NCBI GenBank assembly: GCA_003315655.1
Contig: NIZT01000057.1
Location: 1-32,346, forward strand
DNA from: Candidatus Methanobinarius endosymbioticus
Lineage (GTDB): Archaea > Methanobacteriota > Methanobacteria > Methanobacteriales > Methanobacteriaceae
DNA: 32,346 bases
Direction of reading: 5' to 3'
Shown: piece by piece, positions 10,023-21,857 of the stretch
Layout: each line of letters opens with the position of its first letter
Position numbering within the stretch: the first letter of the stretch is position 1
Notes under the pieces: generated by a model
What the model saw: only the letters and a program-made list of their open reading frames with translations
What the model was told of the DNA's origin: nothing
Databases searched by the model: none
Position numbers and translations under genes: made by a program

Positions 10023-10853
10023 ATGGATATTATACAAGCAATTATTGTAGGAATAGTGCAAGGATTAACAGAATTCCTTCCAATAAGTAGTTCTGCTCAT
10101 TTAATTTTTGCCCAGGAACTATTAGGTATCAATCAACCGGGAATAGCATTTGATGTTTTACTTCATTTAGGTACTCTTGTTGCAGTAGTAGGATACTTCT
10201 TTAAAGATATACTAGAAATGATTAAAGCATTCTTTTCCAGTTTGTTAAATGTGTTTAAAGGTAAATTTAGGGAAAACTTTAAAAAAGATCCTTATAAAAA
10301 ATTAGCATGGATGGTTATCATTGGAACAATTCCTGCAGGAATCATTGGGCTTCTTTTTGATGCTCAAATCGAAGCAATTTTCCAATCCAGCACGATTCCA
10401 GCATTCTTTTTACTTATTACTGGTGTGTTGATTTATGTTTCTCAACGTTTAAATATTGGAAACAGAGATATAAAGAATTCTGGTATTAAAGACAGTATTA
10501 TAGTTGGTATAGGTCAAGCATTTGCTATAATTCCTGGTCTTTCACGTTCTGGAACAACTATTGCTTCTGGGCTTTTACTAGGTTTAGATAAAGAATTTGC
10601 AGCAAAATTCAGCTTTCTTTTAGCTATTCCTGCAATAATTGGCGCAACAATAACACAATTAGATGGAATAATTGCAGGATTAGGGGCTAATCTTTTACCA
10701 TACATTTTAGGATTTATAGCTGCTCTTATTTCAGGTTATCTGGCTATAAGTGTTTTATTAAAATTAATCAGAGAAAGAAGTTTAGATATTTTTGCATTTT
10801 ACTGCTGGATAGTGGGTGCAGCTCTATTAGTCTATAGTATCTTTTTTATGTAA
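10023..10853 (+). CDS. uppP: Undecaprenyl-diphosphatase (UppP/BacA family)
   Basis: This 276-residue integral membrane protein removes a phosphate from a polyprenyl diphosphate so that the lipid carrier of cell-wall or surface-glycan subunits can be reused. The two family motifs are present: GLTEFLPISSSAHL (E17 to H26 region) and PGLSRSGTTIASG (171-183, R175). About seven or eight hydrophobic segments follow the family pattern, and length equals the bacterial enzymes. GGTG (10014-10017) precedes ATG 10023. In methanobacteria the substrate would be the carrier used for pseudomurein or surface-polysaccharide assembly, an inference from the family. It is not in an operon; oligo-T tracts follow the stop codon. 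Confidence 0.93.
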   Translation: MDIIQAIIVGIVQGLTEFLPISSSAHLIFAQELLGINQPGIAFDVLLHLGTLVAVVGYFFKDILEMIKAFFSSLLNVFKGKFRENFKKDPYKKLAWMVIIGTIPAGIIGLLFDAQIEAIFQSSTIPAFFLLITGVLIYVSQRLNIGNRDIKNSGIKDSIIVGIGQAFAIIPGLSRSGTTIASGLLLGLDKEFAAKFSFLLAIPAIIGATITQLDGIIAGLGANLLPYILGFIAALISGYLAISVLLKLIRERSLDIFAFYCWIVGAALLVYSIFFM

Positions 10854-11173
10854 TTAATTAATCAATTTATATTCTTTATTTTTTTATTTAATTATTTTTT
10901 TAATCTTATATTTTTTATCCTTATTTTTATTTTTTATTTCTTAATTTTCTTTATTTTGAATAAAACTCTATTTCAAGATAATTTTATTAAAAAATACTTT
11001 TTTATATTAAAAAATACTTTATATTATTATATAATTATAATTATCAATAAAAAATAAATTAAATAAAAAAATTAAATAATTATAAATAATTAAAATATTA
11101 ATAAAAAAAGCATATTATACTTAAATCTTATAAATGAAGTTATTTTATTTTATAAAATGTTCATGGTGCAATA
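10854..11173. other. AT-rich intergenic region with T tracts and cobT ribosome binding site
   Basis: The first 130 bases after uppP hold many runs of five to seven T, likely a composite terminator for uppP. The rest is A/T-rich without a gene. GGTG at 11165-11168 is the ribosome binding site for the next gene. Confidence 0.5.
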
Positions 11174-12259
11174 ATGGAAGAATTATTTAAAGGATTGAAA
11201 TCATACGGATCTAATGAATTATTAAAAGAATTAAAAGGCAAAAAACCTTTTTTTATATGTACAATAGCCACGACTTCTACAGCTAAAATTCCTGATATAA
11301 CTGGTGCAGGAGCTACTCCTGAATTAACCAACTATACTCCTGCTGGGGATGTTGAATTGATTATGAGGGGAGAAATGAGATGTTGTGATATTCCTCCTCA
11401 AACTATCGTAGATGGTGTTTCAGCTCTTACTCCAGCTATGCTTACAAAAGCATCTCTTGAATTAACTAATGTTCCATATTTACTAGCTGATGCTGGTTCA
11501 GAAATAAAACCAGATGCTCCAGTTATTACAATATCTAAATATATGAAACCAGGAGATGATATAAGAACTGGAAAAGCTGTTGATGATCCTGAAAAATTAT
11601 TTGAAGATTCAAAAATAATAGGAAAAGAACTTTCAAAGTCTCATGATTACTTGGTAATTGGAGAAAGTATTCCTGCTGGTACTACTACAGCTCTTGGTGT
11701 TTTAACTGCTTTAGGTTATGATGCTAATTTTAAAGTAAGTGGTAGTATGCCTACTAATCCTCATAATTTAAAAAAGGATGTTGTTATGGAAGGATTAACT
11801 AATGGTGGAATATTAGATGGAATTGGAAATATAGGGAAAATTAACCCATTTCAAGCAGTAGCTGCTGTTGGAGATCCAATGATTCCAACTGTCGCAGGAA
11901 TGGTATTTGGTAGTGATGTACCAATTATATTAGCTGGTGGAACTCAAATGGCTGGACTTTGTGCGTTTATAAAAGCTATTGATCCTGATTTTGATTTTTC
12001 AAGAATTTGCCTTGGAACAACAAGTTTTGTAGCTAATGATGGAACTTCTGATTTATTTAGTATAATATCTCAAATTGATGATATAAATGTTCATGTAGTT
12101 AATCCTGCTTTTGAAGATTCTTCTAACGATGGTCTTAAGAATTATTTAAAAGGTTTTGTTAAAGAAGGAGCTGGTGCTGGTGGATCTATGCTTATGGCCC
12201 TTCTTTTAGGTTATTCAATAGAAGAAATACGGAAAAAGGTCGAAGAAGTTTGTGAATAG
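11174..12259 (+). CDS. cobT: Nicotinate-nucleotide--dimethylbenzimidazole phosphoribosyltransferase (archaeal CobT type)
   Basis: This 361-residue protein matches the archaeal CobT family (UPF0284). It activates the lower-ligand base for cobamide nucleotide-loop assembly by transferring ribose phosphate from nicotinate mononucleotide. Recognisable segments are ICTIATTSTAKIPDITGAGA at the start, PAGDVELIMRG, CDIPPQTIVDGVSALTPAML, GESIPAGTTTALGVLTALGY, GNIGKINPFQAVAAVGDPM and the glycine-rich VPIILAGGTQMAGLCAFIKA. Methanogens need cobamides for the methyltransferase Mtr, and many use 5-hydroxybenzimidazole, so the exact base is uncertain. The start has GGTG 5 bases upstream. The gene converges on the frameshifted TetR gene 25 bases downstream. 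Confidence 0.92.
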   Translation: MEELFKGLKSYGSNELLKELKGKKPFFICTIATTSTAKIPDITGAGATPELTNYTPAGDVELIMRGEMRCCDIPPQTIVDGVSALTPAMLTKASLELTNVPYLLADAGSEIKPDAPVITISKYMKPGDDIRTGKAVDDPEKLFEDSKIIGKELSKSHDYLVIGESIPAGTTTALGVLTALGYDANFKVSGSMPTNPHNLKKDVVMEGLTNGGILDGIGNIGKINPFQAVAAVGDPMIPTVAGMVFGSDVPIILAGGTQMAGLCAFIKAIDPDFDFSRICLGTTSFVANDGTSDLFSIISQIDDINVHVVNPAFEDSSNDGLKNYLKGFVKEGAGAGGSMLMALLLGYSIEEIRKKVEEVCE

Positions 12260-12284
12260 TCTTTTTCTATCATTTTTATTTTTT
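12260..12284. terminator. Shared oligo-T region between convergent cobT and tetR-like genes
   Basis: This short spacer is mostly T on the plus strand (TTTTT, TTTTT and TTTTTTT runs). It is a likely U-tract terminator for cobT and gives no room for a separate gene. Confidence 0.45.
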
Positions 12285-12926
12285 TTATTCGCATTGTTTT
12301 TTTATAGCTTCTTCAATCATTTTTAAATTAGCATTTACATTTTCTTCCAATGTAATATGTGGTTGATAGACATATAAATCAATATATCCTTTTATCACGG
12401 TTTGAATAAATATAACTAGTGTTCTAATATCTATATCATTTCTTATTTCTTCATTTTCAATAGCATCTTGAATTAATTCATAGTAAAAACTATCTAATCT
12501 ATCATGTAATTCAGTAAATTTATCCCTAATTTCTTTATGGTGATGATAGACACTTGTGACTAGAGGAAAATAATCTTTTTGATCAAAATTTAGTCTATGG
12601 ATATATGGAGATTTAGTTTCTTCTCTAACAAGCTCATTAATTTTAAAATCAAATATATATCTAATTTTTTCTATAAAAGAGGCATCTAAACTTTTTATTT
12701 TTTCTTTAAATGATAAAAACCATCGTGAATATATTTATCAACTATAATATTCTAAAATCTCATTTTTATTTTTAAAGTGATAATATATCGACCCTGCACC
12801 AATATCTGCTGCTTCTTGAATTTGTTTCATAGATACATTGTCAAACCCATATTTCACTGACAAATCAAATGCCGCATCAACTATTTTTTGTTTATTATTT
12901 ATCCTAAATGGTTTATTGTTTATCAT
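12285..12926 (-). pseudogene. TetR/AcrR-family regulator, single frameshift
   Basis: ATG at 12926 (minus strand) opens a typical TetR DNA-binding domain: KIVDAAFDLSVKYGFDNVSM, then IQEAADIGAGSIYYHFKNKN. The frame stops after EILEYYS (12738), but the adjacent frame continues without a stop as VDKYIHDGFLSFKEKIKSLD through DPLVTSV-like ligand-domain helices to ITLEENVNANLKMIEEAIKK and TAA at 12285. Restored length is about 213 residues, normal for the family. The break lies at GAATATTATAGTTGAT and is a one-base event. Without repair only the 62-residue HTH part would be made. TetR proteins usually regulate a neighbouring transporter, but none is present, so its target is unknown. Confidence 0.75.
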
Positions 12927-13675
12927 AATTTGTTATATAATTTTCATTATATATAAACTAATAGGGTGTAATAGGGAAAATTATGGAAAAAATATTCGTT
13001 TTAAGCTTTAATTAGTCTTATTTTTGATTATATGTTCAATATATCCTTAAATTCTATTTTATTTTCTATTTGTTCTCATTATTGTTATTAGTATTTGATA
13101 TGAGTTTTTATAAAGAATTTATTTGTTTTAAGTGATTATTTGCTAAGTACTCAATTATTCCATGATTATCGTTGAATGTGCATTATATTTCTTGAATGTT
13201 CGTTATAAATAAATATACTGTAGCAGTACAATATGATACTTGTATATGTAAATAATTAATATTTGTATGATATATTGAAAATTTTTGAATAAATCGGATT
13301 TATTGATTTATTAGAATAAATTCAAAATAATTTCATAATAATTCAATATTTGATTGTTTTATTATTAAATGAATACTCATTTTTAGTTTTTTCATTGTGG
13401 GAGATGGGCAATTTAAAGCTATCATGATTCATTTAATAAGATATAAATGAATATCCACTATTTTATAGTTATTTCATATTTTAACTTATTATATAAAAAA
13501 ATTGATTCTTATTAAAAAACAGAAAAAATAGGATTATTATAATAATACTTAGATTACTAAAATATGATATTAATGAATATGAATTTTGAATTTAGATAAT
13601 ATTAAACTTACATTTTAATTATAACTATTCATTCTATTAATTTACATATAATTTTCAAAATGGAGGCAAAGAAAA
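12927..13675. other. AT-rich intergenic region without a recognisable gene
   Basis: I find no coding region of useful length on either strand. The part next to the TetR start has a short direct repeat, TAATAGGGTGTAATAGGG (about 12959-12976), in a place where an autoregulatory operator could lie. Near 13280-13325 there are several weak dyads of the form AATAAATC/GATTTATT. At the right end GGAGG (13662-13666) is the ribosome binding site for the broken gene at 13676. Confidence 0.4.
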
Positions 13676-14157
13676 ATGGAAAAAATAAAAAAATATCAGT
13701 TCAATTCTTTTATGATTAATAAAATTCTGTTTATTATAATTTTATTAATGATATTTTCTACAGTTTTTTCATCAATTGATGCAGCCTGATATTAATATTA
13801 ATAATGCTCACAAGGGGTGTTAAATAAAACTATAACTGACTCTAATAATGGAGATAGAATAATCTTGGATAGTGGAATATATACAAATAATGTAACCGAT
13901 GTTATTGTTAATAAAAATTTAACTATAGTTGGTAAAGATAAGAAAAATACAATAATTGATGCTAGACAACAAGGAAAAATATTTAGGATTTATGGTCAGG
14001 TGACTCTAATTAATCTTACTTTAATCAATGGATATCTCGGAGTCCATGAAAATGGTGGTGTTATAACGAATATGAAAAAAACAGGAGTGCCTATCATACC
14101 TATAATTTTAATATTATTATCTATTTTAGGATAGGTATTAGAAGAAAAAATAATTAG
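13676..14157 (+). pseudogene. Internally deleted mini adhesin-like protein
   Basis: GGAGG (13662-13666) precedes ATG 13676. The first 37 codons encode a signal peptide (NKILFIIILLMIFSTVFSSI) and end at TGA 13787, followed by more stops. The same frame reopens at about 13805 as the start of a beta-helix domain (TDSNNGDRIILDSGIYTNNV; KNLTIVGKDKKNTIIDARQQ; QVTLINLTLINGY). After only about three rungs it runs directly into KKTGVPIIPIILILLSILG, the proline-bounded membrane anchor normally found at the far C-terminus. A last frameshift separates this from IGIRRKNN and TAG at 14157. The gene therefore has both ends of an adhesin-like protein but lacks the middle, which suggests an internal deletion. 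Confidence 0.7.
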
Positions 14158-14556
14158 CTTAAATATTAAATATTTATCTGAAAATTATAATGGGGGAAAT
14201 TAATTTTTAATTCCTTCAAATTTTTTATTATTTTTTAATTTATCTTAATTAATTTATCTTATTAACTATCATTTTTCTATTAATTTCTTTTTTAATTATT
14301 TCTTAATAATTATTTATTAATTTTATAAATTTTAAAAAATATATTATAAAATTAATTTTAGGAATATGATAAAGCTTACATATTTAAATATAGAAAATAT
14401 ATAATTGAATGAATACTTACTTTTTAACAGAATTTAAGTTTGTTATAACTTGTATCAATAGTTATTATATAATTTTCATATGATATTCAAATTTAATACA
14501 ATGAATATTAGGAATTTAAAATTAACATATAATAATTTATAGTGGTAGATAAATTT
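14158..14556 (+). promoter_or_regulatory. AT-rich intergenic region with probable promoter for the 14557 locus
   Basis: No gene is seen. T-rich tracts at 14208-14300 could end the upstream transcript. AT boxes near 14378-14400 (ACATATTTAAATATAG) resemble archaeal TATA elements, but their distance from the next start (over 150 bases) leaves the assignment weak. Confidence 0.3.
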
Positions 14557-15878
14557 ATGAAACAAATATTATTCATTTTTATCATTATACTAAAGCTTTT
14601 TGTCAGTATGGGACTTGTTTTTTCTGCAAATACTGGTATAAGTGCAGATAATAATGAAAATAAGAGTATTAATGAAAAATTTACAGAAAATGAAGTATTT
14701 AATTCTAATATAACTAAAATATCTTCTACAAATGATCTAAAAATTACTGTTAGTCATAATAAGGTTGAACATGGAAAACCTATTAGTTTTAAGGGCACTG
14801 TAAAAGATTCTAAGGGAAATCCTGTAATTGATCATTATTTTGCTTTTAACTTCCGTTCAAAAAATGATAAAACTAATCATGATGGTCGTTTTACAAACAC
14901 AGTCTTTTTACAGATCAAAATGGTGTTTTCACTGAATATTGGTTAGGAAACAAGGGATATTTTTATTATTATGAACTTACTATTAGTGATAGTTTAGATT
15001 CTAATCAAATATCCTACTGGTACAGTTTATTATTGTGAAACTTTTGATTTGACCATTAAACCTATTGTTTATGAAGGTCAATATACTCAGATTAAGATCA
15101 CTGTGAAAGTTAATAATGTTTCTGCTGAAGGATATTTATTGTGGAATTATAATAAAGGGAAGACTGTAACCACTAAATTGATTAATGGAAGTTCTATTTT
15201 CAAATATAATAGTTACATATTAAGCAAAAATCCTATAATCGTTACATATTTAGTCTTAGGTATTGTAATTCCCGGATATGTAGTTTCAAATATTAATAAA
15301 TCTTTTAATCTAAATGTTGTAAATACTCCTGATCTTATAATATCTAAAATTGTAAAACATGGTAATAAATATAAAGTCGCTGTGAAAAATATCGACAAAG
15401 GTAATTCAACTACAGTAAAACTCAAATTAGGTTATAAAAATAAATATAAAATAGTTAATGTAGGTTTTTTATCTTCAGGCAGATCAAAAACAGTATTGAT
15501 TCATTTTAATTATAATAAATATAAAAAATATACAAATTATGTATGGATTAATTATAATAAAACTACTTTTGAGAAAAATTATAATGACAATAAAATAAAT
15601 TTCAAATCAGCACCTTATTTAGGGATACTGCCTGAGCTAGTGGTGACTAAAATTTCTAATTCTGGTAACAATATTATTATCAATGTTAAAAATCAAGGAA
15701 ATACTCCTTCATCAGGATTTAAATTATTAGCATGGCATGGGAATAAAAATAAGGGTAAAGGTTATTTAGAATTCAATGCTAATAAATTTGGACAATTTGG
15801 GAAAAATTACCTGTAGGTATTTCTGCAAGTTTAACTCTTCCTTATCTTAAATATAAGACACACTATAAATTTCATTAA
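14557..15878 (+). pseudogene. Adhesin-like secreted protein with CARDB-like repeats, frameshifted
   Basis: ATG 14557 (a GTG at 14542 is an alternative) encodes a signal peptide (MKQILFIFIIILKLFVSMG) and an Ig-like domain (LKITVSHNKVEHGKPISFKG). Near 14900 the frame shifts, continuing as FTDQNGVFTEYWLGNKGYFY. A stop at about 15037 is followed by a third frame, 15049-15816, with two CARDB-like modules (LIISKIVKHGNKYKVAVKNI; VGFLSSGRSKTVLIHF; LVVTKISNSGNNIIINVKNQ). A last shift near 15800 restores KLPVGISASLTLPYLKY and TAA at 15878. No membrane anchor is visible, as in its paralogue at 1259-2496. The 255-residue open segment has no credible start or signal peptide of its own. Confidence 0.7.
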
Positions 15879-16068
15879 TTTTAAATATTTAAAAATATAT
15901 CAGTTAAAGTAGTGTAATAAGTATAATTATTAAAAAATTAAAAATATATAAATAATATAATTATAATTAATTAAAAATTAAAAAATATATTTAATTTATA
16001 TTTTATATAATTTTATTTTTAAAACATCAAATTTTAATATTTAAGTTCTTATTTATGAAGTTGATTAA

Positions 16069-17736
<1,668 letters not shown>

Positions 17737-17789
17737 TGTTAATTTTCATTAAAATTTTTCTATTTTTATTATTTATTAACTTTAGTTAA

Positions 17790-19223
17790 TTATCCACGGA
17801 CTATAACTCGTTTAGGCCGACCTTTAACTTTATAAAAGTCAAGTTCTCTTTTTTCACAGAAATTAAATAATATTTCTAGTTCATTTTCATAATAATTTTC
17901 TTTTAGTTGCTTTTTATTGTCTAAAAAAGATTTTAAAAAATTGTTTTCAACAAGTGTTTTATCAGTGTTTTTAAGGTCTTTACATTCAAATGAAACACGT
18001 AAGGTATTTTGATCTTCGTCTCCATAAATAAATGATTCATATTCTCCAGTTAGATATTCCATATTTTCTCTTTGAAATACTCCTGCTTCAATATCAATTC
18101 TATTAATGCTCACTTCAAACAAATTACCTGTTTCTGCATTTCTTGTAGGATTGTTTATTTTCATATGTGTTCTCCCACATCCACATTTTTCTCTAGATAA
18201 AACAGAACTAAAATCATCAATATTATAATTTATAAGTAAAGTTCCAGCTTTTTTCCCTTTATTAAGTAAGAGAGTGGTTAATATTAACTTACCTTTTTCA
18301 CCTTCTTTTAAAAAACAACTATTAGATTGACTTTTGTTTCCTTGATTTTTATAAGAATTAGCTGATTTTTCTATTCCTTCATCTCATATTCGGATCTTCT
18401 TCAATATTGCTGTTATAAATATCGAGATGGATTAGGTCTTCTGGGACGTGAATTCCATTTACAGCTACATTCTCCACACATTATGCCCTCAATACTTCCA
18501 TAAGTATTAAAAACACCTACTCCCAAATTTCTTCAATATATCCACGAGATTCTTCTGGAAAACTTTTCCCACCAGCTATTAATCGTTTAATACTAGATTT
18601 TTGAGGATCTAATCCATGGTCCGTCATTCGATTAACTAGTCTTAAAAATTTAAAAATACTTCCTACAATAATAGTTGGCTTATAATTTTCTATAATCCTA
18701 ACTGGAAATGTAGATTTTCCCTAGGGAATAGTTGCAATATTCAGTTTTTTAGCTGCTAAACTCATAGAATCTGCTCCTATATTCATTCCATAAGCAGCAC
18801 ATACAATCAATGATTCTCCTTTTTTAAATCCTTGAGACTTATAAGTTCGAGCATATTTTTGAATATACTTGTCCCACTCATCTCTGGTTAAAAAGAAAGA
18901 TTTAGGATTTCCTCTTGTTCCACTTGTTTCGTGAATAGTGATTATATCTAAATCATCTGCAGATTTAAATGAAAAAGAATTATTTACAGGGGGTTGATTT
19001 TTTTAAGAGTATTTCCAGATATGATGGGTAGTTCTTTTAAATCTTCATGAGATCTTATTGAATTGATGTCTATTTTATTCTTATCAAACCATTTTTTATA
19101 GAATTTGGAGTGTTGATAAGTATAATCAACGGTATATTTGACTTTCTTATCAATTAAGCAGTCAAGATCTCCCCTATCCATTGTTTCAATTTCTTCATTA
19201 TAATGGGAGCTTTCTTTTGTCAT
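17790..19223 (-). pseudogene. Coenzyme F390 synthetase (phenylacetate-CoA ligase-like adenylation enzyme), degraded
   Basis: On the minus strand ATG 19223 begins NEEIETMDRGDLDCLIDKKV and KYTVDYTYQHSKFYKKWFDK, the usual N-terminus of F390 synthetase/PaaK-like enzymes. The frame breaks at 18984. The following frames still encode DLDIITIHETSGTRGNPKSF (the AMP-binding P-loop), GFKKGESLIVCAAYGMNIG, an in-frame TAG near 18721, and then RLIAGGKSFPEESRGYIEEI and NGIHVPEDLIHLDIYN. The last frame (18164-17790) has TGNLFEVSINRIDIEAGVF and a C-terminal RPKRVIVRG. Intact, the family joins AMP or GMP to coenzyme F420 under oxidative conditions. Multiple stops and shifts show a dead copy. It is divergent from the XTP pyrophosphatase gene. 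Confidence 0.8.
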
Positions 19224-19300
19224 AACATTATTATTTATATTTAAAAATATATTAATTTTATTAATTAATTATGTATAAAATTATTAGTAAAAACTAAAGT

Positions 19301-19310
19301 TTTATAAAAA
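19301..19310 (+). promoter_or_regulatory. TATA box, probable leaderless transcript
   Basis: TTTATAAAAA is centred about 27 bases before ATG 19332. The archaeal start site would fall on or next to the ATG, and no ribosome binding site is present, so the mRNA is probably leaderless. Confidence 0.5.
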
Positions 19311-19331
19311 TCAAAGTTAAAAATTTTAATC

Positions 19332-19892
19332 ATGATAACATTTATTACTGGTAACAATCATAAAGTAGAAGAAGCAGAGAATATTTTCCAAAAATTCAAT
19401 ATCGAATTAGAGCATATTGACTTAGGTTACACAGAACCTCAGGGAACACTTGAGGAAGTAGCTATAGCTGGTGCAAAATATGCAGCTGGAAAATTAAATA
19501 AACCTGTGATTGTTGAAGATGCTGGTTTATTCATCAAAGTTTTAGATTGGTTTCCAGGAACATATTCCTCTTATGTTCAAGATACAATCGGGAATCAAGG
19601 TATATTAAAGCTGATGAATGGTATATCAAATACTAAAGACCGTTATGCTGAATTCAGGTCGGTTATTGGGTATTGTGCCCCCAATATCGAGCCCAAGATT
19701 TTTTTAGGCGAACTGTCAGGAAGTATTGTATTGGAAGAAAAAGGAGATAAAGGTTTTGCTTTTGATCCTCTGTTTTATGTTCCAGAAAAGGATAAAACTT
19801 TTGGTGAACTAACAACAAATGAAAAAAGTCAGTTTTCTCATAGAAGAAATTCATTAGAGCTATTTGTCAATTGGTATAAATCTAATAGATAA
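19332..19892 (+). CDS. XTP/dITP diphosphatase (RdgB/HAM1 family)
   Basis: This 186-residue protein hydrolyses non-canonical purine triphosphates (XTP, ITP, dITP) to monophosphates, keeping them out of nucleic acids. The family signature starts at the N-terminus ([16 protein letters not shown]). [20 protein letters not shown] contains the metal-binding ED and the substrate pocket, [20 protein letters not shown] is the next block, and [16 protein letters not shown] carries the terminal SHR motif. Length matches archaeal homologues such as MJ0226 (about 185-193). The start is set by the conserved MITFITGN. It is transcribed away from the broken F390 synthetase gene. Confidence 0.95.
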   Translation: MITFITGNNHKVEEAENIFQKFNIELEHIDLGYTEPQGTLEEVAIAGAKYAAGKLNKPVIVEDAGLFIKVLDWFPGTYSSYVQDTIGNQGILKLMNGISNTKDRYAEFRSVIGYCAPNIEPKIFLGELSGSIVLEEKGDKGFAFDPLFYVPEKDKTFGELTTNEKSQFSHRRNSLELFVNWYKSNR

Positions 19893-20119
19893 TAATACCA
19901 AAAGATAATAATTGATAATTTTAATCTGAAATTTAGTATATTTAATTATGTAATCATTTTGTAAAAAATTTTATAAAAAATAGAAATTATATTTAATATA
20001 TTAAAATAACACAATTATCTAATATCTTATTCTAGTTTCTAATCTTATAAATTTAAAAATTAAATAAATATTAAATAAATAAACATTAATTAAAAAATTA
20101 AAATAAAGAGGTAATTATA

Positions 20120-20518
20120 ATGGCTAAACCAGAGTGGCTTACTTATTCAAATGAAGAAATAAAAGAATTTATATTAAAATTTACCAGAGAAGGAAAATCA
20201 CCTAGTGAAATTGGTGTTATATTAAGGGATCAATATGGTGTTCCAAGTGTTAAAGCTGTAACTGGTGAAAAAATAACAGCTATTTTAAAGAAAAATGAAC
20301 AAGCTCAAGAATATCCTGAAGATATAATGAACTTAATTAAGCGTGCTGTAAATATCAGAGATCATTTAAAAGAAAATCCTAAGGATATACACACCAAAAG
20401 AGGATTAACTATCATAGAATCTAAAATTAGACGTTTAGGTAGCTATTATTCAAATGAAGGTGAATTGCCTGAAGGATGGAGATATGACCCACAAGAAGCA
20501 GCACTCCTTGTTAAATAG
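20120..20518 (+). CDS. rpsO: 30S ribosomal protein uS15 (archaeal S15)
   Basis: This 132-residue protein is the archaeal/eukaryotic long form of S15. It binds the central domain of 16S rRNA in the small subunit platform. [20 protein letters not shown] is the archaeal N-terminal extension. [20 protein letters not shown] and the C-terminal [22 protein letters not shown] are diagnostic. GAGGT (20108-20112) sits 7 bases before ATG 20120. Its 3' end overlaps or directly abuts the archaeal RecJ-like gene, a gene order I recall from related methanogens, so the two are probably cotranscribed. Confidence 0.96.
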   Translation: MAKPEWLTYSNEEIKEFILKFTREGKSPSEIGVILRDQYGVPSVKAVTGEKITAILKKNEQAQEYPEDIMNLIKRAVNIRDHLKENPKDIHTKRGLTIIESKIRRLGSYYSNEGELPEGWRYDPQEAALLVK

Positions 20519-21857
20519 AGCGAATGTTGCCTGTGACATGGTATCTAAACATATAAAAGAAGATCATGTCATTCGAATAATATCTCATAATGATGCTGAT
20601 GGACTCTCAGCAGCTGGTGTTTTAGCTAATGCTATTAAAGAGGAAAATGGACAATTTCACATTTCTATTCTTCCTCGTTTAAAGCCAGAAAATGTAAGAG
20701 AATTGGCAAAAGAGGAATATAATTTATTCATTTTCTCTGATATGGGAAGTGCATGCCTTGAACTTATTAATCGTTTTAAAGCTGATGTAATAATTGCAGA
20801 TCATCATCAAACCAATGATACTGGATCTGAAGATCATGTTATACATGTCAATCCTCATATTTTTGGAATTGATGGAAGTAAAGATTTAAGTGGGGCTGGA
20901 TCTGCATATCTCACTATTAGAGAGTTAGGAGAAGGAGAAAACAATAAAAAACATCTTGCTCCTTTAGCTCTTGTTGGTGCATTTGGTGATATGCAATGTC
21001 AAGAAGGATTTACTGGTGTAAATGAATTATTAGTTAAGGAAGGGGAAGAATTTGGTTCTTTAGAAATTCATGAAGATCTTAAAATCGTTTCTAAAACTCA
21101 AGAACCCTTATATAAATCATTAGCTTATACATTAAATCCAGCTCTCCCTGGGTTAACTGGTGATTTAGAAGAATCTATGGGATTTTTAGAAAAAATGGGA
21201 ATTTTTCATGGAATTAAATTCACTGATCTTGAAGATGAAGAAAAAGATGCTTTAAAAGATGAACTTATTAAATTAAATCCTGATATCTTTGGAGATGTAT
21301 ATAGTGTTCCTAAAGAAAATCATTTATTAAGAGATCTTGAAGAATATTCTTATATCTTAGATTCTTGTGGAAAAAACAAGAAAACTGGATTAGGTATTTC
21401 AATAACATTAGGTGAAAGAGGAGATGCAATTGACGCAGCTCTTAATTTACAGAAAAAATATAGGGATCAGCTAACAAAAGGAATGGAATGGATCAAAAGA
21501 GAAGGATCTAATCAAATGGATTTTATCCAATATATTTATAATGAAGATAAAGTCTTAAAAAGTATAATGGGCACCATTTCTGGAGTTGGAACATCTTCTG
21601 GTCTTTTAAATGCAGATAAACCTGTTTTAGCCATGGCTAGAATGCATAATGATGTTAAAGTTTCTGGAAGAACAACTAGAAAACTAGTAGATAAAGGTGT
21701 TGATCTTGGAAAAGCTCTCCATGATAGTTCACTTAGTTTTGGAGGTCAAGGCGGGGGCCATGATATTGCTGCTGGAGCAATGATTCCTTATAAAGAAATG
21801 GAAAATTTTTTAAATTTAGTTAATGATATGGTTGAACATCAACTTAACAATAACTAA
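20508..21857 (+). CDS. Archaeal RecJ-like DHH-family phosphoesterase/exonuclease
   Basis: This protein of about 449 residues belongs to the DHH superfamily of single-strand-specific nucleases. [12 protein letters not shown] (DAD at 29-31) is motif [10 protein letters not shown] (DHH at 98-100) is motif III, and [15 protein letters not shown] (GGGH at 415-418) is the DHHA1-domain substrate motif. Archaeal members such as GAN bind the GINS complex at the replication fork, while others process RNA or recessed DNA; which applies here cannot be read from sequence. The start is uncertain. The frame opens upstream at 20454 inside rpsO; TTG 20508 gives [18 protein letters not shown], which looks like a natural N-terminus, and ATG 20538 is the alternative. 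No clear ribosome binding site is present, so translation is probably coupled to rpsO. Confidence 0.88.
   Translation: MLNRANVACDMVSKHIKEDHVIRIISHNDADGLSAAGVLANAIKEENGQFHISILPRLKPENVRELAKEEYNLFIFSDMGSACLELINRFKADVIIADHHQTNDTGSEDHVIHVNPHIFGIDGSKDLSGAGSAYLTIRELGEGENNKKHLAPLALVGAFGDMQCQEGFTGVNELLVKEGEEFGSLEIHEDLKIVSKTQEPLYKSLAYTLNPALPGLTGDLEESMGFLEKMGIFHGIKFTDLEDEEKDALKDELIKLNPDIFGDVYSVPKENHLLRDLEEYSYILDSCGKNKKTGLGISITLGERGDAIDAALNLQKKYRDQLTKGMEWIKREGSNQMDFIQYIYNEDKVLKSIMGTISGVGTSSGLLNADKPVLAMARMHNDVKVSGRTTRKLVDKGVDLGKALHDSSLSFGGQGGGHDIAAGAMIPYKEMENFLNLVNDMVEHQLNNN

Noticed and set aside
10514-10705. Minus-strand ORF inside uppP, and similar antisense ORFs inside kae1-bud32, rdgB, kefB and the polymerase gene
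   Set aside because: Each lies opposite a well-supported gene and shows no family motif or ribosome binding site.
12959-12976. TAATAGGGTGTAATAGGG as a TetR operator
   Set aside because: It is a direct, not inverted, repeat and too short to call; it is mentioned only as a possibility in the intergenic entry.
15049-15816. Separate 255-residue gene
   Set aside because: It lacks a signal peptide and a ribosome binding site and continues the protein begun at 14557.
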